Source: Eukaryota sp. TZLM1-RC (Eukaryota > Metamonada: BaSk clade). From it: a DNA stretch of 64,000 nucleotides. Location: contig JAUPSS010000010.1 in NCBI GenBank assembly GCA_040285825.1, positions 1,302,001 to 1,366,000 of the forward strand, written 5' to 3'. The stretch's first letter is position 1; every line of letters starts with the position of its first letter. The translations under genes and the position numbers were made by a program. The notes under the pieces were generated by a model. It was not told the origin of the DNA. It saw only the letters and a list, made by a program, of their open reading frames with translations, and ran no database searches. Below, piece after piece: positions 9,533 through 19,412 of the stretch.

Positions 9533-11763
9533 GGATTGGCAGAAAACAGCCCTGAGCATTCCTGTCAAAATTATCATGTTCAAACGTGCAGCTTTTGGCC
9601 TCAAGAATGTCCTTTGCCGTTTTCCAAAACGTCATGGCTGACATCTTCTTTAGAGACGGTGTCTTCATTTACATAGATGACATCATAATCATAGGTTCAA
9701 CCTTTGACGAATTCATTGAACGCCTCCGTCGCGTCCTTGATCAAGCCAGATGCAAAAGAGTTTCCTTGGGACTTCCAAAGTGCCATTTCGTGTCTTCCAG
9801 ACACCCAATCAAGATACTGGGCAGTGTTTTCCAAAACAAACAACGGACTATCGATCCCACTCGCGTTGAATCTTTGTTGAATCTACCTAGACCAAAGACA
9901 ATCAAAGACGTCCGCAGCCTCGTAGGATCAGTCAACTTTATTAGAAAATGGTTTCCTCAGGTATCTGAGCTCATCGCTCCTATGATCAGATTGACTAAGA
10001 AGGATGGAAACAACTCCAACGTTAAACCCAGACCCCGCACGCAACGCCTTCAATGGACCAACATGCACGACGGACTCCTTCAAAAGATCAAACAACTGAT
10101 AGCGAAGCACATGCCGCTCAGCTTACCACCTCTGGAAAACCAAATTTTAATTAGTTGCGATGTATCCGACATAGCTGTAGGCGGCGTCATATGGGAACAA
10201 TTAGAACAAGTCGACGACCCCGGTACCCCCCCTGATCAACAGGAAATCTAGGCCTATCAGCTGCTTCAGCCGGTTGTTAACCAACTCGCAAAAGAACTGG
10301 CCGACAAACCAAAAGGAACTCTATGCCATCCTGCTCATGCTAACTCAAAGTGGTTTTGAAAACTACTTGAAAGGAAGGAAACTGGTTATATTCACAGACC
10401 ATCAAAACCTTACCTACATGTTCACAGCTCCTGAGAAGAACAGAATTGTAACTAGATGGTTACCCATATTCTCTGAATTCTGCTTCGATTTGGTACATAC
10501 CGAAGGGGAAGATAACTTCTGGGCTGATATGTTGTCTCGAATAGTTCCGCCTATAGACCATCAAGAGATCAATCATTTGTCCCATCAAATGTCACCAAAT
10601 TTTCATCCAATATTTTACATCGATAAAATTGATGGAACAGAAGATGAAAGATACTATATCGAAGACTTAAACAACTTCGAACGTATCATGGTCATCAGAG
10701 AACGATGTTCCAACGACCTGCCTATTTTCGAGCCATGGCTCTGTAGGATTTGGTCCGAACAGAAGCTTGCCATAACTTCCAAAGACCCCTCTTTCAACAA
10801 CTGTGTTCATAACAATCATCTTGATTTATATATGACTCACGACAACAAGATAGTGATTCCCAGATCACTCATTAAGGACACCCTTAACTTGTTGCATGGA
10901 CTTCTGCAAGGAGGCCTGAACAAAGCCTGAACAAGCTCAGGAACAGCGATTATTGGTGGCCAAACATGCTCACCGACATGAATAAGCACGTCCAAGAATG
11001 CCCCTCCTGTCAGAAAACTAAGCCAGTTCCCAAACTGCACGTTCCCCCAACCGGTTCATTGTGGGCTGACAGACCTTTTGCTCGCGTCAACGCCGACGTT
11101 ATTGGTCCTCTCCCAGAAGATCAAGAAGGCTACAAATACATCCTCGTATTTATTGACAGCTTCTCTAGGTTCACGATCATCGTGCCTTTAAACGAGATAA
11201 ATGCTAATCTTACTGCAGATGCATTAATTCGGAAAGTCTGTGCCATCTTTGGTATTCCATTTCAAATCCACAGCGATAATGGACCCGAATTTTCCAAGGC
11301 TGTTTTTGACGAACTAAGCAAATTTTTAGGCATAGAGGTGTCAAAGTCAATTCCCAGGTTTTCTTAGTCCAACGGCTTGGTAGAGCGCCGACACAGAGAC
11401 ATCCTGCAAAACCTGAGGAAATTGCTCGTAGACTTCAACGCCTACGATGTGTGGTCTGAATATTTGCCTTATGTGCAATTATTGATCAACTCCTCAAAGA
11501 GCTCAATAACCAACTACACTCCATACCAAGTGATCTTTGGCTCAGATGTGTCTCCCAGATCAGACCCTGGCAAAATTCTTGAAATCATTGAAAGCTCGAC
11601 GTCTGAGTCATCTTTTATTCAAGAAATTCAATCTAAATTTCGAAGGTTGAAAGAGAAACAGGAAAAGGAAGCACACCATGAAGCTTCCAAAGCTTCCAAG
11701 CTAACTAGATCGACAACTCCAAACCCTTTTGAAGTTGGTCAATTGATATTGAGAGCATCTGGG
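9533..11763 (+). pseudogene. LTR-1 pol unit 2 (partial RT, RNase H, integrase)
   Basis: Second copy of the unit. The RT part (9586-10251) keeps FIYIDDIII but starts mid-domain, so motif A is absent. The same C-run frameshift as in unit 1 separates RT from RNase H (10274-10930). Integrase (10966-11871) has the DDE residues but a TAG at 11365-11367, where other units have CAG, just after the second Asp region. Nearly identical to unit 1 otherwise. It cannot encode a working polymerase alone. Confidence 0.8.
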
Positions 11764-13980
11764 GGATTGGCAGAAAACAGCCCTGAGCATTCCTGGCAAA
11801 ATTATCATGTTCAAACGTGCAGCTTTTGGCCTCAAGAATGTCCCCGCCGTTTTCCAAAACGTCATGGCTGACATCTTCTTTGGAGACGGTGTCTTCATTT
11901 ACATAGATGACATCATAATCATAAATTCAACCTTTGACGAATTCATTGAACGCCTCCGTCGCGTCGTTGATCAAGCCAGATGCAAAAGAGTTTCCTTGAA
12001 ACTTCCAAAGTGCCATTTCGTGTCTTCCAGACACCCAATCAAGATACTGGGCAGTGTTTTCCAAAACAAACAACGGACTATCGATCCCACTCGCGTTGAA
12101 TCTGTGTTGAATCTACCTAGACCAAAGACAATCAAAGACGTCCGCAGCCTCGTAGGATCAGTCAACTTTATTAGAAAATGGCTTCCTCAGGTATCTGAGC
12201 TCATCGCTCCTATCATCAGATGGAAACAACTCCAACGTTAAACCCAAACCCCGCGCGCAACGCCTTCAATGGACCGACATGCACGACGGACTCCTTCAAA
12301 AGATCAAACAACTGATAGCGAAGCACATGCCGCTCAGCTTACCTCCTTTGGAAAACCAAATTTATAATTAGTTGCGATGCATCCGACATAGCTGTAGGCG
12401 GCGTAATATGGGAACAAATCGAACAAGTCGCCGACCCCGGTACCCCCTTGATCAACAGGAAATGTAGGCCTATCAGCTGCTTCAGCCGGTTGTTAACCAA
12501 CTCGCAAAAGAACTAACCGACAAACCAAAAGGAACTCTATGCCATCCTGCTCATGCTAACTCAAAGTGGTTTTGAAAACTACTTGAAAGGAAGGAAACTG
12601 GTTATATTCACAGACCATCAAAACCTTACCTACATGTTCACGGCTCCTAAGAAGAACAGAATTGTAACAAGATGGTTACCCATATTCTCTGAATTCTTCT
12701 TTGATTTGGTACACACCAAAGGGGAAGATAACTTCTGGGCTGATATGTTGTCTCGAATAGGTTCCGCCTATAGACCATCAAGAGATCAATCATTTGTCCC
12801 ATCAAATGTCTCCAAATTTTCATCCAATATTTTACATCCATAAAATTGATGGAACAGAAAATGAAAGATACTACATCGAAGACTTAAACAACTTCGAACG
12901 TATCATGGTCACCAGAGAACGATGTTCCAACGACCTGCCTATTTTCGAGCCATGGCTCTGTAGGATTAGGTCCGAACAGAAGCTTGCCATAGCTTCCAAA
13001 GACCCCTCTTTCAACAACTGTGTTCATAACAATAACCTTGATTTATATATGACGCACGACAACAAGATAGTGATTCCCAAATGACTCATTAAGGACACCC
13101 TTAACTTGTTGCATGGACTTCTGCAAGGAGGCCTGAACAAAGCCTGAACAAGCTCAGGAACAGCGATTATTGGTGGCCAAACATGCTCACCGACATGAAT
13201 AAGCACGTCCAAGAATGCCCCTCCTGTCAGAAAACTAAGCCAGTTCCCAAACTGCACGTTCCCCAACCGGTTCATTGTGGGCTGACAGACCTTTTTGCTC
13301 GCGTCAACGCCGACGTTATTGGTCCTCTCCCAGAAGATCAAGAAGGCTACAAATACATCCTCGTATTTATTGACAGCTTCTCTAGGTTCACGATCATCGT
13401 GCCTTTAAACGAGATAAATGCTAATCTTACTGCAGATGCATTAATTCGGAAAGTCTGTGCCATCTTTGGTATTCCATCTCAAATCCACAGCGATAATGGA
13501 CCCGAATTTTCCAAGGCTGTTTTTGACGAACTAAGCAAATTTTTAGGCATAGAGGTGTCAAAGTCAATTCCCAGGTTTTCTCAGTCCAACGGCTTGGTAG
13601 AGCGCCGACACAGAGACATCCTGCAAAACCTGAGGAAATTGCTCGTAGACTTCAACGCCTACGATGTGTGGTCTGAATATTTGCCTTATGTGCAATTATT
13701 GATCAACTCCTCAAAGAGCTCAATAACCAACCACACTCCATACCAAGTGATCTTTGGCTCAGATGTGTCTCCCAGATCAGACCCTGGCAAAATTCTTGAA
13801 ATCATTGAAAGCTCGACGTCTGAGTCATCTTTTATTCAAGAAATTCAATCTAAATTTCGAAGGTTGAAAGAGAAACAGGAAAAGGCAGCACACCATGAAG
13901 CTTCCAAAGCTTCCAAGCTAACTAGATCGACAACTCCAAACCCTTTTGAAGTTGGTCAATTGATATTGAGAGCATCTGGG
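11764..13980 (+). pseudogene. LTR-1 pol unit 3
   Basis: Third copy. RT reads 11807-12241 with FIYIDDIII. A 14-bp deletion (TTGACTAAGAAGGA missing near 12221) shifts the frame before RNase H (12553-12843). A further indel splits RNase H from the linker (12794-13084). Integrase (13183 onward) retains DDE but has one C less near 13263, followed by one extra T, which garbles about eight residues. Shares most of its differences from units 1 and 2 with unit 4. Confidence 0.8.
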
Positions 13981-15410
13981 GGATTGGCAGAAAACAGCCC
14001 TGAGCATTCCTGGCAAAATTATCATGTTCAAACGTGCAGCTTTTGGCCTCAAGAATGTCCTTTGCCGTTTTCCAAAACGTCATGGCTGACATCTTCTTTG
14101 GAGACGGTGTCTTCATTTACATAGATGACATCATAATCATAGGTTCAACCTTTGACGAATTCATTGAACGCCTCCGTCGCGTCCTTGATCAAGCCAGATG
14201 CAAAAGAGTTTCCTTGAAACTTCCAAAGTGCCATTTCGTGTCTTCCAGACACCCAATCAAGATACTGGGCAGTGTTTTCCAAAACAAACAACGGACTATC
14301 GATCCCACTCGCGTTGAATCTGTGTTGAATCTACCTAGACCAAAGACAATCAAAGACGTCCGCAGCCTCGTAGGATCAGTCAACTTTATTAGAAAATGGC
14401 TTCCTCAGGTATCTGAGCTCATCGCTCCTATCATCAGATGGAAACAACTCCAACGTTAAACCCAAACCCCGCGCGCAACGCCTTCAATGGACCGACATGC
14501 ACGACGGACCCCTTCAAAAGATCAAACAACTGATAGCGAAGCACATGCCGCTCAGCTTACCTCCTTTGGAAAACCAAATTATAATTAGTTGCGATGCATC
14601 CGACATAGCTGTAGGCGGCGTAATATGGGAACAAATCGAACAAGTCGCCGACCCCGGTACCCCCTTGATCAACAGGAAATGTAGGCCTATCAGCTGCTTC
14701 AGCCGGTTGTTAACCAACTCGCAAAAGAACTGGCCGACAAACCAAAAGGAACTCTATGCCATCCTGCTCATGCTAACTCAAAGTGGTTTTGAAAACTACT
14801 TGAAAGGAAGGAAACTGGTTATATTCACAGACCATCAAAACCTTACCTACATGTTCACGGCTCCTAAGAAGAACAGAATTGTAACAAGATGGTTACCCAT
14901 ATTCTCTGAATTCTTCTTTGATTTGGTACACACCAAAGGGGAAGATAACTTCTGGGCTGATATGTTGTCTCGAATAGGTTCCGCCTATAGACCATCAAGA
15001 GATCAATCATTTGTCCCATCAAATGTCTCCAAATTTTCATCCAATATTTTACATCCATAAAATTGATGGAACAGAAAATGAAAGATACTACATCGAAGAC
15101 TTAAACAACTTCGAACGTATCATGGTCATCAGAGAACGATGTTCCAACGACCTGCCTATTTTCGAGCCATGGCTCTGTAGGATTAGGTCCGAACAGAAGC
15201 TTGCCATAGCTTCCAAAGACCCCTCTTTCAACAACTGTGTTCATAACAATAACCTTGATTTATATATGACGCACGACAACAAGGTAGTGATTCCCAAATG
15301 ACTCATTAAGGACGCCCTTAACTTGTTGCATGGACTTCTGCAAGGAGGCCTGAACAAAGCCTGAACAAAGCCTGAACAAGCTCAGGAACAGTGATTATTG
15401 GTGGCCAAAC
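13981..15410 (+). pseudogene. LTR-1 pol unit 4, RT and RNase H part
   Basis: Fourth copy, in which RT (14034-14459) carries FIYIDDIII and the same 14-bp deletion as unit 3. RNase H (14497-15060) reads unbroken through SCDASDIAVGG (Asp), KELYAILLML (Glu) and FTDHQNLTYM (Asp), without the C-run frameshift of units 1 and 2. The integrase linker (15011-15301) is again out of frame. An 11-bp duplication (ACAAAGCCTGA twice) sits at about 15353-15375, just before the integrase frame. Confidence 0.78.
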
Positions 15411-16622
15411 ATGCTCACCGACATGAATAAGCACGTCCAAGAATGCCCCTCCTGTCAGAAAACTAAGCCAGTTCCAAAACTGCACGTTCCCCCAACCGGT
15501 TCATTGTGGGCTGACAGACCTTTTGCTCGCGTCAACGCCGACGTTATTGGTCCTCTCCCAGAAGATCAAGAAGGCTACAAATACATCCTCGTATTTATTG
15601 ACAGCTTCTCTAGGTTCACGATCATCGTGCCTTTAAACGAGATAAATGCTAATCTTACTGCAGATGCATTAATTCGGAAAGTCTGTGCCATCTTTGGTAT
15701 TCCATTTCAAATCCACAGCGATAATGGACCCGAATTTTCCAAGGCTGTCTTTGACGAACTAAGCAAATTTTTAGGCATAGAGGTGTCAAAGTCAATTCCC
15801 AGGTTTTCTCAGTCCAACGGCTTGGTAGAGCGCCGACACAGAGACATCCTGCAAAACCTGAGGAAATTGCTCGTAGATTTCAACGCCTACGATGTGTGGT
15901 CTGAATATTTGCCTTATGTGCAATTATTGATCAACTCCTCAAAGAGCTCAATAACCAACCACACTCCATACCAAGTGATCTTTGGCTCAGATGTGTCTCC
16001 CAGATCAGACCCTGGCAAAATTCTTGAAATCATTGAAAGCTCGACGTCTGAGTCATCTTTTATTCAAGAAATTCAATCTAAATTTCGAAGGTTGAAAGAG
16101 AAACAGGAAAAGGCAGCACACCATGAAGCTTCCAAAACTTCCAAGCTAACTAGATCGACAACTCCAAACCCTTTTGAAGTTGGTCAATTGGTATTGAGAG
16201 CATCTGGCTCTTCCGCTAAGCTTCATGGAGACTATTTAGGACCCTTCCTAATTACTGAAATCGTATCCAATTTGTCTGTGAATATTAAGAATCTCTGCAC
16301 CGATACGATTGTCCAAGCTAGCGTCAAACATTTAGCACCCTGGCACTCCAGCTTACCCACCAACGATGAGTTCCACTCCTGGGTCGCTGCAGGTGATGTC
16401 GAAGAACACTTCATTGAAAAAGTGCTCGGTGACTTTTGCCAAGTGCAATGGCCTGGAAAAGAGATCACCACTGAACACGTGTCTACAGTCCAAAATACTG
16501 CCGCGTATAAAGACTTCATCAAGACTTCAAATGCACGTCGCCGTACTAATTCCAACGGTTCACCTCCTGTGACTAGAGCTTCCAGGGCTCGTCGCTCTAA
16601 AGAGAGGAAAAGGCAATGTTAG
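15411..16622 (+). CDS. LTR-1 integrase with chromodomain-like tail (unit 4)
   Basis: 403 codons; the only complete integrase of the four. It has CPSCQK (second half of the HHCC zinc finger). The DDE triad follows: NADVIGP near codon 43, HSDNGPEF near codon 107, NGLVERRHRD near codon 140. The C-terminal domain contains KLHGDYLGPFLI, the GPF/Y-type motif of gypsy integrases. Residues about 323-370 (EEHFIEKVLG…CQVQWPG) resemble a degenerate chromodomain, as in chromovirus integrases that bind modified histones. The last residues are Arg/Lys-rich. The stop codon lies just inside the 3' LTR. Integrase inserts element cDNA in the nucleus, making the 4-bp duplications seen here. Confidence 0.82.
   Translation: MLTDMNKHVQECPSCQKTKPVPKLHVPPTGSLWADRPFARVNADVIGPLPEDQEGYKYILVFIDSFSRFTIIVPLNEINANLTADALIRKVCAIFGIPFQIHSDNGPEFSKAVFDELSKFLGIEVSKSIPRFSQSNGLVERRHRDILQNLRKLLVDFNAYDVWSEYLPYVQLLINSSKSSITNHTPYQVIFGSDVSPRSDPGKILEIIESSTSESSFIQEIQSKFRRLKEKQEKAAHHEASKTSKLTRSTTPNPFEVGQLVLRASGSSAKLHGDYLGPFLITEIVSNLSVNIKNLCTDTIVQASVKHLAPWHSSLPTNDEFHSWVAAGDVEEHFIEKVLGDFCQVQWPGKEITTEHVSTVQNTAAYKDFIKTSNARRRTNSNGSPPVTRASRARRSKERKRQC
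16599..16613 (+). promoter_or_regulatory. Polypurine tract of LTR-1
   Basis: AAAGAGAGGAAAAGG lies three bases before the 3' LTR. This is the position and composition expected for the plus-strand primer of an LTR retrotransposon. Confidence 0.7.
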
Positions 16623-16764
16623 TCTTGAATAGTATTTATAGTTTATTTGTATAGTTTATTAGCATTCCGCCTATTAGTTTAAGAAGAGAGAATGCAATTC
16701 CTCTTTGTAATAAATTTCATTACTTCTCTACTGTATGTCTAACATTAACGAGCAAAGACCATCA
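16617..16764 (+). repeat. 3' LTR of LTR-1
   Basis: 148-bp copy of 2789-2936 with one difference noticed (TCTC against TTTC near the CTACTG). Followed by target duplication ATTA and then NL-B sequence. It contains the same gag-start ATG as the 5' LTR. Confidence 0.88.
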
Positions 16765-17565
16765 ATTACATAAATTTGGTCCCTAACATTATTATGTACT
16801 TAACTTCTAAATGTAGTAAAATGTTTACAGTTCAAAAAATGAGTGAACAAACGAGATTTACCACGTTTACATGTTAAATGATTGGGCAAATTGTTTGGCC
16901 ATAGAAAACACCGAAAACGCATGTTTAAAAGCCATTCATGGTTTTTTAAAAGAAGTCCATAAACAGAGGGAATTTGAGTAACTGATGCAGCAGCAGAACT
17001 ATTACGAATGTCCTTTAAAATGTTTCCGAAAGCGGGATCTCAGTTTTGGCCAAGCCATGTTTTACTTCATAATCAAAGCTTTCATATAATTTAACAAATG
17101 GTACTGAAGCCTTTTCAGGCAAAAACGTAAATTTGGGAGTGAACCGTTGGGAATTTCTTGAACATTCTGAGGAAAACACTGAATCCAAATATCACTAGGC
17201 AAATTATCTTATTCAACTTGAAGTAGATTAAAGTAGAAATTTGATTCACCATGGATCTGATGAACATAATAAGGGAACCTTTGGAAAAATTCAAAAACAA
17301 AGTTTTTACCACCTCCTAAAAATGCAACTTTACACAAAATCTAAGATTTAGTGAAACCAATTCCACCCAAATCAGTAGAACACAATACATGACTTCCAGT
17401 GAAAGATTCATTTACTTCTAACAAAGAAAAACATTTGACCCGAAAATTAGTTGAAAGATCTGCAAAAATTGAAAGATGCCAGGGGGAGCTGGCCTCAAAA
17501 AACGAGTGAATATTCTCGAATAACAAATTTTTGAAATAAAAAATTTGATATGTTTTTCAATGTTG
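16765..17565 (-). mobile_element. NL-B host copy, second piece (post-RT region)
   Basis: Minus-strand reading gives the thumb and linker part of the NL-B protein, including GGIGFTKS and a GGGKNF stretch. It aligns with residues about 120-330 of the copy at 24196-25842. Many stops and indels mark it as an old pseudogene. It continues leftwards across LTR-1 into 2788-2150. On the right it meets the NL-A element at about 17565. The zinc-knuckle region (THLLNCKHF in intact copies) is at about 16830. Confidence 0.8.
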
Positions 17566-17633
17566 CATGCAGCATAAAGATATTTATTGAACATGCACTT
17601 AATTAAATTAATTCATAACTAATGGGACGAATA

Positions 17634-18563
17634 TCATTGAACCAAGATTTCCACTACAAAATCTTGATCTGCTTGCTGTCTAGCTAAAGCTTCTCTTATT
17701 CTATTGAAAAACCGAGGCAATCTATTAATAATGGCAAATTGAATCCGTGAACGCCATAAAAAAATATCAAATCTTTTCATTGTTTTTTCTTGAACCATTT
17801 TTTGGAAGTCATTCAAAAAAGTTTCTGCTTCTGCTGATAGTCTTCCGTTTATCGAACATGGGAAAGCAATAGAAACTAGTGGTGTATTTCTACCAGCATT
17901 AGCCTCTTCGATATGTTTGTCATATTTTCTATGTTTTTCTTCAGCTTTAAATTCAAGAGCACGTACAGGATTAAGTTTTCTTCTGTGAACTAAAGTGTCA
18001 TTTGCAACATCACAGGAGACAAAGTCAACAACAGCTTCAGAGTTATCAATCCAATCACAGTATTCATCACCTCTATCATCAGAACCAAAATTATTCAATG
18101 ACATTGTTTCTTTCAGCAGAGGCTCTTTGATACACGAGATTCTTGCAGTTTGTGTTATATGAAAAACAGTGTCTGTAACAGCATCAAGTAATGAAGAACG
18201 ATAAGTTATCAATTTCAAACAATTCATAGCATGTCGCAAAGTGAGCTGAGATGAATTCGAACAAATACATTTTTCTTTTGATAATAATTGATTCATGGGG
18301 ATATTCAAATATAATCTCTTTTTTGTTACAAACGCTTCATTAGTAGCACACAGACCAAATCTTCGTGGTATAATGGTTACAAACAGTGAGGAATCTGATG
18401 ACTGGTTTTCACAATCACCCTTTTCCAATAACAATGAGTGAAGATCTTGATTTAAAACAGCCGAGCTGCATTCATTATTATAAAGATCATTTTCATACAT
18501 TCCAGTCAATCGTTTCTGTAATGTTCGAAGAGTGTATTTTAAATTTAAAAGATTCTTTTCTGC
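17634..18563 (-). pseudogene. NL-A C-terminal zinc knuckle and endonuclease-like domain
   Basis: Minus-strand frame (main open part 17634-18509). It holds CICSNSSQLTLRHAMNC (CXC…H…C), the zinc-knuckle arrangement found after RT in R2-like elements. About 75 residues later comes GDEYCDWIDNSEAVVDFV, an acidic pattern (D…VDF) resembling the restriction-like endonuclease core. The final segment is basic and helical. The sequence matches the plus-strand fragment at 61633-62200. Upstream codons (18510-18563) continue directly to the NL-B insertion point. Endonuclease assignment is by position and pattern, not by a clear catalytic signature. Confidence 0.65.
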
Positions 18564-18575
18564 AATATTGTCATT

Positions 18576-19400
18576 TTGTTTTGTTTACTCATCTTTTGAA
18601 CTGTAAACATTTCATTACGTTTAGAAGCAAAGTGCATAATAACGTCAGGGACCAAATTTATGTAATGTGCAAATCATATCGAGTAGATTCCTTTTTAGAG
18701 CCGTTGTTATCAAAATTAATTCTTGATGATCCCAATCTTGATAGTACGCGTTACAACAGAGCTTCTATGGGTCTGACAAGAGGTGATCTAGTTGTTCCTG
18801 GTTTAAATGGTAGTTTTACTATTTTAGACGCCATGTCTATTGACCCTTGTAATTCCTCTAACGAACATCTCATTAACTCGGATGTAAATAATCCCCTTCT
18901 TGCAGGCGAAAAATATAAAATTGCTAAATATGCGAAACCCATTTCCTCGGTTAATGAAAATTCTCATGCCCAATATAATTTATGTCCCTTTGTTTTTTCT
19001 TTGCTTGGATCTCTAGGTAAGGCTGCTATGGCTTTCCTTGAGGATTTTGTTGTAGTTGTAAAGGAAAGAACTGGAAGAATTTTCAATCGTGTTTACTGGC
19101 AAAACAGGATTGTATTTTCTATTTTTAAGGGAATGGTAAAACTAATTTCTGATTCACTATCTTCTTTTGGGAAATTTTCTGAATCTTTAGCAATTAATAT
19201 CGTATTTATTGAATTTGCACACTTGATTAAATTAAATCATAACTAATGGGACGACTATGATTAAACCAAGATTTCATCTACAAAATCTTGATTTGAGCAA
19301 TTAATTGTTTTGATGTAGGGGAGGCAGGTTTTGAGGATGTGGAGTTTTAATTGTGTATTTCATATTTGTTGTTGAATAAAAATAAAATATTTTTAAAAAA
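18576..19400 (+). mobile_element. NL-B insertion inside NL-A copy 1, 5'-truncated
   Basis: Begins within the zinc knuckle (FTHLLNCKHFITF), reads through GLNGSFTILDAMSIDPCN and the C-terminal domain, and ends in an A-rich tail (…TTTTTAAAAAA). A 12-bp target duplication flanks it: 18564-18575 AATATTGTCATT and 19401-19412 AATATTCTCATT, with one mismatch. 5' truncation, an A-rich 3' end and a long duplication are the marks of target-primed reverse transcription. The coding region is open from 18576 to about 19198, then broken by a 97-bp NL-A fragment. Confidence 0.88.
19199..19295 (-). mobile_element. 97-bp ultra-short NL-A 3' end insertion
   Basis: The segment repeats, in the same orientation, the last bases of NL-A copy 1 (17575-17660), including the AATAAATA end and the codons for the terminal residues. 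It is flanked by a 10-bp duplication, AGCAATTAAT (19189-19198 and 19296-19305). It splits the 3' end of the NL-B insertion. This is a third level of nesting inside the NL-B host copy. Confidence 0.85.
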
Positions 19401-19412
19401 AATATTCTCATT

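Larger units (their letters stand above)
7303..16207 (+). repeat. Four tandem copies of a 2.2-kb RT-RNase H-integrase unit
   Basis: Units begin at 7303, 9533, 11764 and 13981, each with GGATTGGCAGAAAACAGCC. Spacings are 2230, 2231 and 2217 bp. Each of the three junctions joins integrase sequence (GAGAGCATCTGG) to mid-RT sequence with two extra G at the join. Only the last copy continues into the true integrase end (CTCTTCCGCTAAGC). Units 1 and 2 are nearly identical. Units 3 and 4 share a 14-bp deletion near 12221 and 14437, plus several substitutions, and so form a second pair. This suggests one founding duplication followed by unequal exchange, or an assembly of several copies. Confidence 0.9.
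2789..16764 (+). mobile_element. LTR-1: chromovirus-like Ty3/gypsy retrotransposon with quadruplicated pol
   Basis: Bounded by 148-bp direct repeats (one mismatch noticed) that begin TG and end CA. Both ends carry the target duplication ATTA (2785-2788, 16765-16768). Removing the element rejoins the interrupted NL-B sequence exactly. Internal order is gag, protease, reverse transcriptase, RNase H, integrase, the Ty3/gypsy order. The RT-RNase H-integrase segment occurs four times in tandem, which inflates the element to 14 kb; removing three units leaves about 7.3 kb. A polypurine tract (16599-16613) precedes the 3' LTR. Several frameshifts and stops mean no full polyprotein can be read, so the element is defective as sequenced. 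Confidence 0.9.
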
